DNA from: Pinus tabuliformis
Lineage: Eukaryota > Streptophyta > Pinopsida > Pinales > Pinaceae
NCBI GenBank assembly: GCA_031772625.1
Contig: CM062815.1
Location: forward strand, 117,250,989 to 117,314,988
Direction: 5' to 3'
DNA length: 64,000 nucleotides
The notes beneath the pieces were generated by a model. That model did no database searches. It had not been told where the DNA came from and worked only from the letters and a program-made list of their open reading frames with translations. The first letter of the stretch is position 1, and every line of letters starts with the position of its first letter. The position numbers and the translations under genes were made by a program. Below are positions 24,065-36,414 of this stretch, piece after piece.

Positions 24065-24475
24065 TTTTGTACTCTTAGTTTGTTTGTATCCTTTTGTATT
24101 TCACTCATACTCATGATATTTCTTTTGTTGTTGATCTTGTTGCTTGCCATATGCAAACATTCCATGAGATCCATTGGAAAGCAACAAAAATGATATTTTA
24201 GTGTATTTGGGGAACAGTGAGATTTGGGATACATTATAATTTGGGGAGAACTCCGTTATTGGTTGGTTTTATTGATTCCAATTGGGTTAGCGACCTTGAT
24301 GATTGGAAGTCTACTGTGGGTTATGGTTTTAGTCTTAGTTTTAGACTTGCCACTTAGGCTTATGAGTGGTAACATAATCTCTAATATAGTCTCTAATGCC
24401 TTGCTTCTCTTATTGTGTCATCTTTGTCAATCCTTCAATTCTATCCCAAGTTGTTCTTATGGGGGGGATGTTAGG
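24065..24475 (+). mobile_element. Copia RT/RNase H fragment
   Basis: The plus strand shows HDISFVVDLVACHMQTFHEIH, WKATK, GIHYNLGRTPLLVGFIDSNW and DLDDWKSTVGYGFSLS. These are the RT-RNase H linker and first RNase H block of plant copia pol. No LTR could be joined to it. Broken fossil fragment. Confidence 0.7.
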
Positions 24476-24509
24476 ATATAGACACTTATGAGTTAGTGAA
24501 GATCAACTT

Positions 24510-24935
24510 AATTTGATGTGTCTTTAGTTTAAGTGTGTTTTTTTAGTATGCATTGGTAGTTATGTAATCTGATTTACACAAATTGTTCTAGACATAAAGT
24601 GATCCAATGGTTTGTATTCTCCTTGGCACTAACAACTATATTGATATTGATCCATGGCGTAACAGGTGATTGGACTATGATCTCTATTAAAGAGAATGGG
24701 GAGATATTTGTTGAAGATCGATTTGAGAAACTCTTATGTACAATATTTTTCTTTTGCATTAATATATTGCCTCAAGTGGTTGTGTTGGTTGGGGTTGTGC
24801 ATTGCTTTTCTCTTTGAGTGTTTCAACCACATAAAACATTGTTGTACTGATATTTGATTTGTTTGTGTGATTGGTTGCATAAGGTGTTTCTCCTTTGTGG
24901 AAATACCTTGTTTTATCAAACATTTGAGTGGAACA
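24510..24935 (+). repeat. Inverted repeat, left arm
   Basis: Aligns by eye with the reverse complement of 25090-25435. Shared words include TTAGTATGCATT, GTTATGTAATC, AAAGTGAT, CTATGATCTCTAT and TTTGTGGAAATACC. Estimated identity is near 75%, and a spacer of about 150 bases separates the arms. It follows the plus-strand copia fragment, so the arms may be LTR pieces of one family in opposite directions. Confidence 0.65.
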
Positions 24936-25089
24936 AAAAGTGTTTCCAATTGAAAGCAATGCTTTGGATGCAATGGAACAACCTGCTCAACCCATAAATG
25001 CACATGAATAATAGAACCTGAAAATATTTTGATGCATTTGGTGACATAGGTTTAAGATCTTGATCGACAATGGGAGTGGGTCTTCATAT

Positions 25090-25435
25090 AGGTTGTGTTA
25101 GCATGTTTGACAAAATAGGGTATTTCCACATAGGACGAACACTTTAAGTAACCACTCATACAAATAGATCCAAGATTAATTTAATGGTGTTTTTGTGGTT
25201 AAAAATCCTTAAAGAGGGAAACAATCCACAACCCTAGCCAATGCAGTGACTTGAGGTGATATAGAGATCATGGACCAATTAGGTGTTAAGCCACACATTA
25301 GTATAGTCATTAGTATCAAGGAGAATATGAATTGTTGAATCACTTTGTGTTTAGAATATATCATGTCCGTTGGATTACATAACCACAAATGCATACTAAA
25401 GAAATACACTTTAAGTCTCCATAGGCTCTTGGCAA
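25090..25435 (-). repeat. Inverted repeat, right arm
   Basis: Reverse-complement partner of 24510-24935. It adjoins the minus-strand copia Cop4. Confidence 0.65.
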
Positions 25436-26618
25436 CCAAGGCCTTCCCAAAATGGTGTAGGTGCTTAAGGTTCTAGCCCCTCAGATTCTTGGGTTTAGCT
25501 ATGGTCTTGCATTTAACTAAATAAATGAAATCTCTTTCTCTTTTTCTAGTGAATAGAAATATGAAGCTTATTTTCTTATTCTTTTCTCAAACTTCTTTTG
25601 GGATATAAGCCAATGAGTGTCCTGTCTTGTCCTCCAAGATTCTGTGAGGACATTGGTTTTGGATGTAGACTGTTGTGTTGCATGTCTCTGCCCATAGAAA
25701 CATGGGCAAGTCTTGGTCATGAATCATGGCCTTAACAACACTTATGATGAAGTAACTCTTTCACTCTATAACCCCATTTCGCTGTGGTTTGTACGAAACA
25801 ATTAGCTCCCTCTTGATTCCAACCTCCTTGTAAAACCCCTCAAACTCCTTACCCATACCGATTATCCAATCTCAAGACTTTGATATTCTTTCTTGTGTGA
25901 TTTTCAACTAAAGCTTTAAACTCCTAGAACCCGTTGAAGACCTCATCCTTTGTCGTTAGGACGTAGATTCAAATTTTGTGAGACAAGTTATCAATGATAG
26001 AGACATAGTACATGCTTCTTGAAATTGATGCTACTAACATTGGTCCACAAACATTTGAATGCCTTAGGTCTAGAATCTCCTGATAGACCTATGGCTGTTG
26101 CTTGGGAAGGTAGCCTTGTCATCCTTGCCAAGTGTGCATCCTCTGCATACTCCGTGTTGTTAAATGTTGAACTCTAGAAGTCTTGTGATTATCTCCCTTA
26201 GAGTACGTAATGCTCTATGATATAGGTTCCCTATTCTCTTGTGCCACAACTTGAAGAAACTATCACTGCTCATTACTAGGACCCGAACAGGTTCACCCTA
26301 CAACTTGTAAATATTACCTTCCCTAACACTTATTACTTGTGATGTATTTGTGTTAGATTCCTTCAATCTAATAAGGACTTGCTACTTCTTGAAATCAACT
26401 ACATAGCCCTTATACTCCATAAACGAAACCAAAAACAAGTTATTTCTAAGACTTGGAACAAACAAGACATTATCAAAATAGTTACTTGACTTCAGATGGA
26501 AGCGAGTAGCAACTCCCACTACTGGATACTTGGCATCATCACCATGCTCAATTTGTACTACTGATTCCTGCTTTGTTATACTAGAAAATAACTACTGGTT
26601 TGATGTTGTATGACGAGA

Positions 26619-26623
26619 TATCC
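26619..26623. repeat. Solo1 target-site duplication, left (TATCC)
   Basis: Exact match to 33431-33435 on the far side of the solo LTR. Confidence 0.85.
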
Positions 26624-27421
26624 TGCTGGAAATGTAACTAGTTTCGCTCTTCATAATTGTACTCATTTCAATATGTATCTTATGTAACAAACAAAAGAAG
26701 AAAAGAAAAAGTTATTATTTTAAAGCATGGGTTTCATGCTCCTTATTTATGGTCTTCTATGTAAAAGCATGTTCTTCACGCTTCCAGGGTTTGTTAGGTC
26801 ATAAGATATATTGTCATGAGTCAAGGGAGTCAACATCATGTTTATAAGACCCTTCTGAGGAAAATATATATTTTAAAATAATTTATTTTGAGTTTAGAAA
26901 GTCCTGGAAACCTCCAAAGTACAAGTCGGCCTGACAGCTTCAAGTCGCCCTATAGGAGGAAATTGGACCCCTTGGAAAGGCTATATAAAGGAGCAAATTC
27001 GACCTCATTTGGCACTCACTCACAAGTTCGATCTCATGAAAGGAAATTCGATTTGTAGCTGGGAAGCAAGAAGAGCGAAGGTCTAGGAGAAGAAAAGAAG
27101 GAAGAAAACTTGTTTTTGGGCTCTATCTCTTTCACACGTATGAAGAATTAGGGTTTCTATAGCTTCCAGGAAGGCCAAAATTGCAAGTTCGAGTTGCAGT
27201 AGGACAAGCTGCAGTATCAAGTTACTAGAAGAGGAAAAACTCCGTTTTGACTTCGTTGACCTTGGGAAGATTTGTCTTGCTCAAAAAAGGATCTCTTAAA
27301 GAAGCTGAATTAGGGTTTCTGTAGTAGCTACAGGGCTGAAGTTGCAGGGTTGAAGCTATGGTCGAAGTTGCAAGTTGATGTAGGATTGCGCTGTGGTGAT
27401 ATGATTCTATTAGAAGGGCTG

Positions 27422-27426
27422 ACTTG
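27422..27426. repeat. Cop5 target-site duplication, left (ACTTG)
   Basis: Exact match to 33147-33151. Confidence 0.9.
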
Positions 27427-28609
27427 TGTTGAAGAAAATGTAACTAGGTTCGGTTTTCATGACATTGTAATTATGATTTTTGTAAAACAAGAAAATAAAT
27501 TTATTATTCCTTGCTGCATGGGTTTCATGAGCAAGAGGTTTTATAGATGGCTCCCATTGAGAGCCTTAGGATTTATATTTAAGGTCAAAGAGTCAAAGTC
27601 ATGAATAAGGAGCTCTTCATGAGCCTATGTAAAATGTATACAAGCCTAGAGCAACCCTCCAAGACCAAGCACAATCCTCCAAAACAAGCACAAAGAAGTC
27701 TGCAAGCAAAACGATAAGGAGAACATCATGTCAGCCTCAAATATATATACAAATGTCATGTCGGCTCATATAAAAGACACAACGGTTCACTTGTTAAAGT
27801 CGGCTCAAAAATGGAGACATAACCACTATTTATACCCAGTTGGGGTATCCGCAAAAACTCAGATAGAATCTCGGACTTGTCTGAAATTTCGGAGGTGTGG
27901 TACAGAATCTCGGATGGCCTAGAAAGGACAATATCTCAGACAGGGTATAGGAGTATAGCATCTCGGTTGAGCATCATAATTACAGTTTTGGTTGAGCATT
28001 TCAGATGATCATCATGATTACAATTTCGGCATACTAGGACAGTCTTGGCATATATATCATGATAAGGATCCTAGTACAAGAAGCTCTCAACTATACACAC
28101 TAGACATCATTGAAGCATTCACATATTTCAGTATGGAAGTCTCATCAACATGATGATGATCTCAGTGAGAAGTGCAGTAATGATCTAAGAGAAGATGGAG
28201 ATATAGTGCAACAATTATGTTCTCCTTATTGATGAATAAATTGCATGAATGATGAACTCGGTGAAGCAACAGTGTTGATGATAATCTCAACAGTAAGAAG
28301 GATTGGTGACTTGGTCTTGGAGTGGCCTAGTAGGTCAAGGGTTATGGTCTTGGTGTTCGTCAATTGGAATCTCTATAAGAAGAATTTTGTGTGGGTTTTC
28401 CTCTCCAAGAGGGAGAGGTTTTGGCCCTGGCAGAAAGCCAAACATCTTGTGTTCTTGTCTCTTTGTTTTTGGTAGCAGTTTGATGAAGTAAACACACACA
28501 CTAATAATAAGAAGAAGATCAAGCTAAGATAAATTGTAAAAGCACTTCACAAATTGTTATCAAGCCTAGAAGAATCCTACTAATACTAATTGCCCTAGAT
28601 TCTTCAACA
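27427..28609 (+). repeat. Cop5 5' LTR
   Basis: 1183 bases, TGTTGAAGAAAATGTAAC...GATTCTTCAACA. A TATTTATACCC box near 27828-27838 suits the promoter. Pairs with 31952-33146. Confidence 0.95.
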
Positions 28610-31600
28610 TGGTATTAGAGGTAAGGTGCAGAAGTCAAAGGAAGGGCAGCAAAAGAGACATACAAGGATCAGTCCTCAAGAAGGGCATCAAAATAAGGTT
28701 AAGGGTTTTGTCAAGAATAAAGGATCAAGTCTACATCAGCAAATAACCTTTTCTCCACAGTCATCATCAAAAAGGTCACTAAGAACCTTATCAATATGAC
28801 TACAAAGCAAGATAACTCAAAGTCAAATATTATCATCTTGGAGAAGGTCGAAAATCCGAGAAGCAGTCCTAATCTACACTACAACAAAAGGAAAACACAG
28901 TACCTTTCACAGTCTCGGTGCTAGCCTCAAAATTTGGGTGTCATTACAACCCATGTCATACCACAACAATCTTAATGACTTAAGCAGTTTTGATGATTGG
29001 TATTGAACAATGCTCGAAGGCCACAAAGATCTTTGCTCATGCTAGTCAACTCAAGCAAGGTTCTACTCTAGCAAGGAGCATTGCAACAAGGTTACAAAGA
29101 TATACAGTCACAACATACATTACAACAATATCACTTCAGAAGGAGAACACAATGCCACATCTCAGGTGGACATCATGACAATGCTCTCAAAATTCTTGAT
29201 TTTGATTCCATACCCTCACAGTCAAGGAATCAAATAATCTCAACATATCATAAAAGGCAGTAGTGCTTGGTGTTGAACAATGCAAGGAAGTCTCAAGAAA
29301 GGTTCTGGAACTCTATTGTACCAGGAAACTCAAGCAAGAATCTCATTGAAGGAGATCATTCAAGAAAGCATCAAGGTGAAGATTTCATCTTCACATGACA
29401 AGTAAGTATCTTTTCATTCTATATTCAAGTTTGGTTAAATGACTTCATGATTGCAAGGACATCTATGAATTGGATGGGTTATCAAGATTCCTTGCATGAA
29501 GAAGGAGAATAGACATAGTCCTCTAAGTAGCTGAAGTCATCAAAAGGTCTCCTCTGAATTTATGAAAAGGGATATTTATGAAAGATTCCCTCACATAGCA
29601 AAATTGGAGACATCAAAGTGATGTAGATGATAAACTCATTCTCTTAAGGTGCAATAAAGAAGGTCAAATGAAATCTGATCTACATGAAAGTAAAAAGGCA
29701 TCAAAGGATGTAGGATATCTTCACAAGGTCTTATATATAAGATCTAGGAATGAAGACAACCATCATTGATGCACTGGCAAGGTAACAAATATCCATGAAC
29801 AAGAAGGTTACCTCATTCAACGACTTGTGGTCTCTATGCAAGATAGAGAAGGACAAGTTGATGGAAAAAATATAGAAAGTTAAAAGAACTCAACCATGTG
29901 TAGAAAAGGAAGGCAAGGTTGGTCCTCAAACAAGACAAAATAAGTATAGCTAAGATTCAATGCTATAGAAAGATTTTAAAAGCTCATATCACTGAAAGAT
30001 GGAGGAAGTTGAAGAAAAGGGCCAAGGAAAGAGGGAGTAACAAATCTCTCCTATGAGTAAGATAGTATCCCTCAAAAAAAGGTCCTATCATAAGCTCCTA
30101 GATCTTGTTATAAGATATGCCAATGATAATAAGATGCATCATGTCATCATGGAAGCATTAGAAGCAAGAGCTCGTGACATCACCATGGGAATCATGAAGG
30201 ACAAAACGGGAAAAATCCATGGCAGTCAAACATGAAGGATATAGCTCTTGGGAATCTCATTGAACATTGAAAGAAAGACAGATGTCATCTAGGACAAGGC
30301 TCATCATAAATTAAGGAAAAAAGGAAGCATCTACCAGATGGAGATATGCAAGATCCTCAAGGTTCTCTGATGGAATCCTCATCAGATGGTTCACTAATCT
30401 AGAGAGGAAGCAAGTGTTTCATCAGGAACTCCAACTCATGGAATTCATGGGATGATGGTGTGATGACATGAAGCAGATGAAGAGGTTGAAGATCTTTTCA
30501 ATCAAGGAAGCTGCTGGAAGAAGCCTAGATGACCTAAAGGTAAAATGAGGTATGTATGCTTGTATTTAATATTATAATGTCATGTCATATGGTTGCAGGT
30601 AACATGGATCATTACTTCTATCTTGAGAAGCATGATCAAGAGAAAAAGGATATTCTCCTCTGAAAGAATGCAGGAAGGCATAAGTCACACTAGATGAAAT
30701 CAACATAATATGTCCTCATATGAAGTATGAGGTAGTTGACTAAGAAACTCTGATTGAAAGCTCCTGGAAATGGAATGTGTGAGGAAGGAAGAGATCGTGA
30801 GATATGCAACCATGATGAAGGCAATCAACATCCAAAAGACCAAGAAGATTTGACTAGGAAATATCCTGGAAAGATATGAAGACTCTGATGAAAGTTTGAA
30901 AAAGATGAAGACCCTTGACAATGGATATCTTTGGGAGATGTGTCAACATTTATGCCAGATGCTGATACCTACAGGAAGATGTCATATCAAAAGGTACAAT
31001 TTGATTTAATGTTATGTTTTGATTTTTTGAATAATATCTGGATGAGTTCATGCAGGGCTACTGGCACAAGAGTTGTAATTACAAGTACAACTAGCATTCA
31101 TGTGGTGGATGGAAATTCCTGAAAGAAACATGATGAGGAAGAAGTAGCCATATGACGAAGGTTCTAGATATGTATCAAGAAGGCCACTTTCCATGAAGAA
31201 AGGAATGACATAACGAACCAAGAAGGAAAGTGATGGATGGCTAATGCTCTACAAGGAAGAAGCTCAACTAAATTTCATGACATCAAGGAGAGAAGTTAAT
31301 CAAGCAACCGATGGACCCACGAAGAACAAGTTGTTGGTATATAGAAGAGTCCCTAGCTAAGAGGGAGCTCTGATAGGTCCCTGATCGAGAGGGAGTTTGA
31401 ATTAAATCACCCCTGATTACAAAGGAGTGACAATTGTGTTTTTCTATTTCATAAGTCATGCACTAGACTAGGACTAACAACTGTATGTCTAGATGAAGGC
31501 CATGAATGGAAATGTAGACACATGATGGACACATCATTCTTGTCTTCACCTGGGAAGAAAGAATGGAGGGTTGGGTAATCATCTGGCATCCGATACTCTT

Positions 31601-31951
31601 TGAGCATGTGTAGGGCATCCAAGAGAAGAGTAGGCAAGAGGATCGATATTCTTTGAGTGCTGGGAACCCAAGATAAGAATAGTCCTAGAAGGTCATACTT
31701 AGTGAACACCCAGGTGGGTATGAACCTTGAGAGACAATGATGAAGGTGTCTATAGATCATTGGTCTCACCAGCATTGTAGCTCATGGTCTTGTAGAGAGA
31801 TGGAGCTGTTAGTCAAGGCCTTGCACTATGACAATGCTGATTGATATGATGCTATACAGATGGGATTACCAATTCGATTCTTCTTATGAGAAATTCTTCA
31901 AATTGAGAATGACCAAGTACCATCATGAATACCTCCCTAGTTAAGAGGGAG
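28610..31951 (+). other. Cop5 internal region: worn gag and long non-coding part
   Basis: Primer site at 28610-28621; leader to about 29400; Gag remains at about 29400-30240; then 1.7 kb of non-coding DNA. That part includes a 49-base GT-AG stretch (30550-30598) also present, with the same length, in Cop3 (12836-12884 minus). It also has iterated purine-tract-like blocks (31351-31430) and the tail shared with Cop1 (31500-31951). The purine tract lies at 31943-31951. Confidence 0.7.
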
Positions 31952-33146
31952 TGTTGAAGAAAATGTAACTAGGTTCAGTTTTCATGACATTGTAATTATG
32001 ATTTTTGTAAAACAAGAAAATAAATTTATTATTCCTTGCTGCATGGGTTTCATGAGCAAGAGGTTTTATAGATGGCTCCCATTGAGAGCCTTAGGATTTA
32101 TATTTAAGGTCAAAGAGTCAAAGTCATGAATAAGGAGCTCTTCATGAGCCTATGCAAAATGTATACAAGCCTAGAGCAACCCTCCAAGACCAAGCACAAT
32201 CCTCCAAAACAAGCACAAAGAAGTCTGCAAGCAAAACGACAGGGAGAACATCATGTCGGCCTCAAATATATATACAAATATCATGTCGGCTCATATAAAA
32301 GACAACGGTTCACTTGTTAAGGTCGATTAAAAAATGGAGACATAGGCACTATGTATACCCAGCTGGGGTATCTGCAAAAACTCAGATAGAATCTCAGACT
32401 TGTCTGAAATTTTGAAGGTGTGGTACAGAATCTCGGATGGCCTAGAAAGGACAGTATCTCAGACAGGGTACAGGAGTATAACATCTCGGTTGAGCATCAT
32501 AATTACAATTTCGGTTGAGTATTTCAGATGATCATCATGATTACAGTTTCGGCATACTATGACAGTCTTGGCATATATATCATGATAAGGATCCTAGTAC
32601 AAGAAGCTCTCTGCTATACACACTAGACATCATTGAAGCGTTCACATATTTCAGTATGGAAGTCTCATCAACATGATGATGATCTCAGTGAGAAGTGTAG
32701 TAATGATCTAAAAGAAGATGGAGATATCGTGCAACAACTATGTTCTCCTTATTGTGATAAATATCTCTGTGAAGGTGCATGAATGATGAACTAGGTGAGG
32801 CAACAAGGTTGATGATAATCTCAACAATAAGAAGAAAGATTGGTGACTTGGTCTTGGAGTGGCCTAGTAGGTCAAGGGTTATGGTCTTGGTGTTCGTCAA
32901 TTGGAATCTCTATAAGAAGAATTTTGTGCGGGTTTCCTCCTCCAAGAGGGAGAGGTTTTGGTCCTGGCAGAACGCCAAACATCTTGTGTTCTTGTCTCTT
33001 TGTTTTTGGTAGTAGTTTGATGAAGTAAACACACACACTAATAATAAGAAGAAGATCAAGCTAAGATAAATTGTAAAAGCACTTCACAAATTGTTATCAA
33101 GCCTAGAAGAATCCCACTAATACTAATTGCCCTAGATTCTTCAACA
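31952..33146 (+). repeat. Cop5 3' LTR
   Basis: 1195 bases, about 97% like 27427-28609 by eye; followed by ACTTG. Confidence 0.95.
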
Positions 33147-34216
33147 ACTTGGTACTTGGAGGAGCACTTGGTCTAGGGTTTGGGTCTTTGTTGTCTCATT
33201 TGAAGTAGATTCTATAAGAAGAGGAGATTTTTCGAGTTTTCCCCTTGGAGGGGTTTTTCCCTAGCTTGGAGTCTAATATCTGTTTCCATTGTCTTTATTG
33301 TACTGCTCTTGATATTTGTTTGATGAAAAGATCTAATAAAGAAGAACAGAAGAAGATAAATAGGTTCACAAGCAAATATTAAGGATAAGGAAAATCTGAA
33401 TTAATAGCTGCCATATTGCATTTTCCAACATATCCCACTATCCACATACCATGCATTCCTAGGAACCGTGTTGGTAGAAAGGCAAGGTACCATTGAGGGT
33501 TCCTTCCGGAACTTGGCAACTAACTTGTTCATCTATGTTTCTACAGAGGTTGCTGCTTGCTTTTGCTTCATTTCCCTTTCCCTTTTTCTTATTTAGAAAT
33601 TGTGATGAATAATACCATTTTTTGACAAATGAAGCACTTGGTTTTATTCAATTCCTTTCATCACTGTGAGGTTGACTTCGCACATTTTCCCTTATCGATT
33701 TTGGGTCCTTTACCTTTGCCTTTATTTGTCTGACCAAATTGGGATAGGTTCTTGTCATCACCCTTCTTGTTGGCCTTTGACTCCATTTGAGTGTCTTCCT
33801 AGATATAGTCATCCTACAACCTTCCAAAGTTAGGAAGGTTTTCATGAGCACAAGTATCTTTGGAAAATGGTTCCCATGAAGTTGGGAATCCATTGTGTCA
33901 TGTTCACTAGCTCTACATTGTTAATCTTCTCTAACTGTTGCAAGTTGCTCTTGAGTTTGCTTGACCTTCCTAAGGTAGCTAGTAATTAAATTTGATTTGG
34001 TCATCTCAGTGGATTTGAGTTTTTTTCACAATGTCATCTTTCTATTTATGTTCTCACTTTAGTAGAGGCCAACTGGGGTAGTGAACATCTTTGCAATTTT
34101 CTTCTCAGATACATGAGGGATCAAATTATCCTTTATGTTGTTCATGATCATCCACTTGGCCTTCGCTTCCTTCTTGAAAGCTACCAACTGTTGCAGATTT
34201 ATAGGCAAAGGCACAA

Positions 34217-34221
34217 CATCC
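34217..34221. repeat. Cop6 target-site duplication, left (CATCC)
   Basis: Exact match to 47157-47161. The duplicate copy at 60398-60420 carries the empty site ACAACATCCTTGACAA. Confidence 0.95.
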
Positions 34222-35115
34222 CGTTGGAAAATGTAACTAGGTTTGGTCTTCATTAATGTATTCGAGTAATCATAAAATGTACTTGTCAAAAGAATAAAGA
34301 AAATATTTTGTATTATTGTATCAATGACTTATTAAAGCATGGGTTTCATGCTTGGGTCATCATTATATTAGTCAAAGTCCCCATTGTGGACTAGTAGGAT
34401 TAATATTGAGTTCATAGAGTCATTGTATATTCAAAGAGACCCTTATTGGGCTTTTGAATCATGTAAAAAGGTTTACTATTGAGTCAAATATAATTTATGT
34501 ATCCTCCACACCAAGTCGGTCTAGAAGAGATCAAGTTGGCCTAAGGACACTAATTCGACCTTGCTTGAAGCCTATAAATAGAAGCAAGTCGAATTCATTT
34601 GGAGCATCTCATCTCAAGCTAGTTCGATATCCCTAAGGAAGCTGGAGAAGTGCGAAGTGGGTCTAAGGAAGCAAAAGGAAGTGCGAGTTGGGTCAAGTCT
34701 AAGGAGAAGAAGAAAATTGAAATTTTGGAGCCTCTCTCTCTGTTTCGTGCCCTAGTTTGGGAGATCGAAGTCTTCCAAGTTTTGCTACTGCCTGATGCCG
34801 GAAGCTGTTGCTGGAAAGAGGTCGAAGATCTGGGAGGCTGAATTGGTGTGGAGGGAAGGTTTGGTCTTTGTCTGGGGTGAAGAGTCTCAAAGAATACTAT
34901 TGAAAGGAAGAGAAATTTTGACTGAGTTTCCCCTCGAGGGGGGTTTTGCCCTGGCATAGTGCCTACATCTTGTGTCTCTTGTTTTGTGATCTTCATACAC
35001 ACATAATATGGTAATTGCTTGATGAAGGATAAGATAATAAAGAAGTAAAAGAAGCTAACATAACTCACAAGTAATTATCAATTAAGGAGAATCAAACCCT
35101 ATTTATTTTCCAACA
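34222..35115 (+). repeat. Cop6 5' LTR
   Basis: 894 bases ending TTTTCCAACA. A TATAAATAG box at about 34571-34580 would be the promoter. Pairs with 46218-47156. Confidence 0.94.
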
Positions 35116-35132
35116 TGGTTTCAGAGCTAAGG
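35116..35132 (+). other. Cop6 primer binding site
   Basis: TGGTTTCAGAGCTAAGG directly after the LTR. Initiator tRNA-Met type, with the same variant base as Cop2. Confidence 0.88.
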
Positions 35133-35930
35133 TCAGGAAAAGTTGAAGATCACTTTGTTGGCATGGATTCTCCCTCTTTGATGAACTACATAAGAATGGG
35201 TATCAACACTGCTGGAAGCTGGATCAAGAAGGTCATCCATTACTTATTCAACAAGGTCAAAAGTCAAGGATTCTTGGTTGCTCTTACAGGTTCTCTTAAT
35301 GATGACAATGCATGGATCATTGATAGTGGAGCATCAAGACACATGACAGGAGAAAGTAAATAACTTCATACACTATCAAAGGAGCCATCTTCTCATGCAG
35401 TGGAATTGAGTGACAACAAAAGCTATGCTATTAGAGGCCTGGGATCAACATCATTGAAGCTAGAAAATGGATTGAAGCTGCACCTCAACAACATTCTATC
35501 TGTTCCAGGTTTGAAAAAGAATTTGCCTTCTATTTTTTGTTTAGAAGATAAAGGGGAAAGAGTTGTTTTTGTTGATGGAAAAGTATTGTTTTGGGGAAAA
35601 GACTCTAGCATTGATAAAACTAGGGTTATTGGAGTTCGTGAAGGAAGCCTTTATAGAGTTATTACACCACCTTCTCAAGCTTTGGTTCATATGGAAATCA
35701 ATCCCATTGCTATGGCATAGGAGGTATGGTTATCTACATTATAAGTTCATCCCTACTCTTAGTCAATTGGTTCATAGAATCCCCAATATGAAGTTAGATC
35801 ATGAAGGTGTGTGGAAGGGTTTCTCTTTGGGAAAACATATAAGAAAGCCATTTCCGAATAGTGAAACTAGGTCTAAAGAGATATTAGACCTCATCCATTC
35901 TGATGTATGTGGCCCAATGTCTGAAAAATT
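35133..35930 (+). pseudogene. Cop6 pol remains, part 1 (protease, GAG-pre-integrase)
   Basis: The retropepsin motif AWIIDSGASRHMTG lies near 35308-35350. The GAG-pre-integrase domain is about 35700-35930, with WHRRYGYLHYKF and LDLIHSDVCGPM. The protein part upstream of protease is only about 50 residues and shows no capsid-like or CCHC sequence. Part of a broken fossil. Confidence 0.88.
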
Positions 35931-36409
35931 TGTGATGTCCCTTCCCAAAAGCATTTGTAACAACCTTTATCTCTACACAAATTTGCAAATTTTTCCAAGG
36001 AAAAGGACCCAAGCAGTTTCAACTTAGGAACTTAGGAGAAAATATGGCTAGATTAGTTTGCTAGTGGAAGGTGGGGGCCACCCATGTGGGAATGCGTACT
36101 AGGCAATTCAAATTGTTTGGAGGGAATTCGTATAATTGTTGGAGGGTCCCACATGAGGCAAGGGAAGGCCCACAAAGTCATAAGGAGGAGCAACCTCTCA
36201 CTTGGTCATTCATTCACTCTTGCATATCGAATTTTACTTCACTATTTGCTCAAGCTACTTACCCGAGTCAACTAGTTGTTCAACCATGAATCTCTCAAGC
36301 GGGAGATTCAACCTTACCTTCGGGGGACTACAAGTGCCACCCCAGAAAGGTAGTTCCATAGCACCTTGAGGAGTTCCGGGAAGTATCTGCAACACATCCA
36401 TTCAGCCAT

Positions 36410-36414
36410 CACCA
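36410..36414. repeat. Solo2 target-site duplication, left (CACCA)
   Basis: Exact match to 37993-37997. Confidence 0.9.

Larger units (their letters stand above)
27427..33146 (+). mobile_element. Cop5: copia-type LTR element, gag-side, no pol
   Basis: 5720 bases with 5' LTR 27427-28609, primer site TGGTATTAGAGG (28610), an internal region with worn Gag only, purine tract TTAAGAGGGAG, and 3' LTR 31952-33146. It has an exact target duplication ACTTG. LTRs differ by about 3% by eye, making it the youngest datable element here. The internal region has no protease, integrase or RT. A Gag piece with FNDLWSLCKIEKDKL is near 29820-29865. Internal blocks match Cop3, and the 3' tail matches Cop1. It sits inside Solo1. 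The gag is broken, with several breaks. Confidence 0.92.
26624..33430 (+). mobile_element. Solo1: solo copia LTR, split by Cop5
   Basis: A single LTR, TGCTGGAAATGTAACTAG...TTTTCCAACA, about 1.08 kb after removing Cop5 (its parts are 26624-27426 and 33152-33430). It is flanked by the exact 5-base duplication TATCC and inserted in the protease region of Cop4. The head is like the Cop6 LTR. No second LTR or internal region exists, which is the usual mark of recombination between two LTRs. Confidence 0.88.

Noticed and set aside
30053-30235. 60-residue frame in Cop5
   Set aside because: Short, with no knuckle or other motif; it lies in the worn gag/non-coding part.
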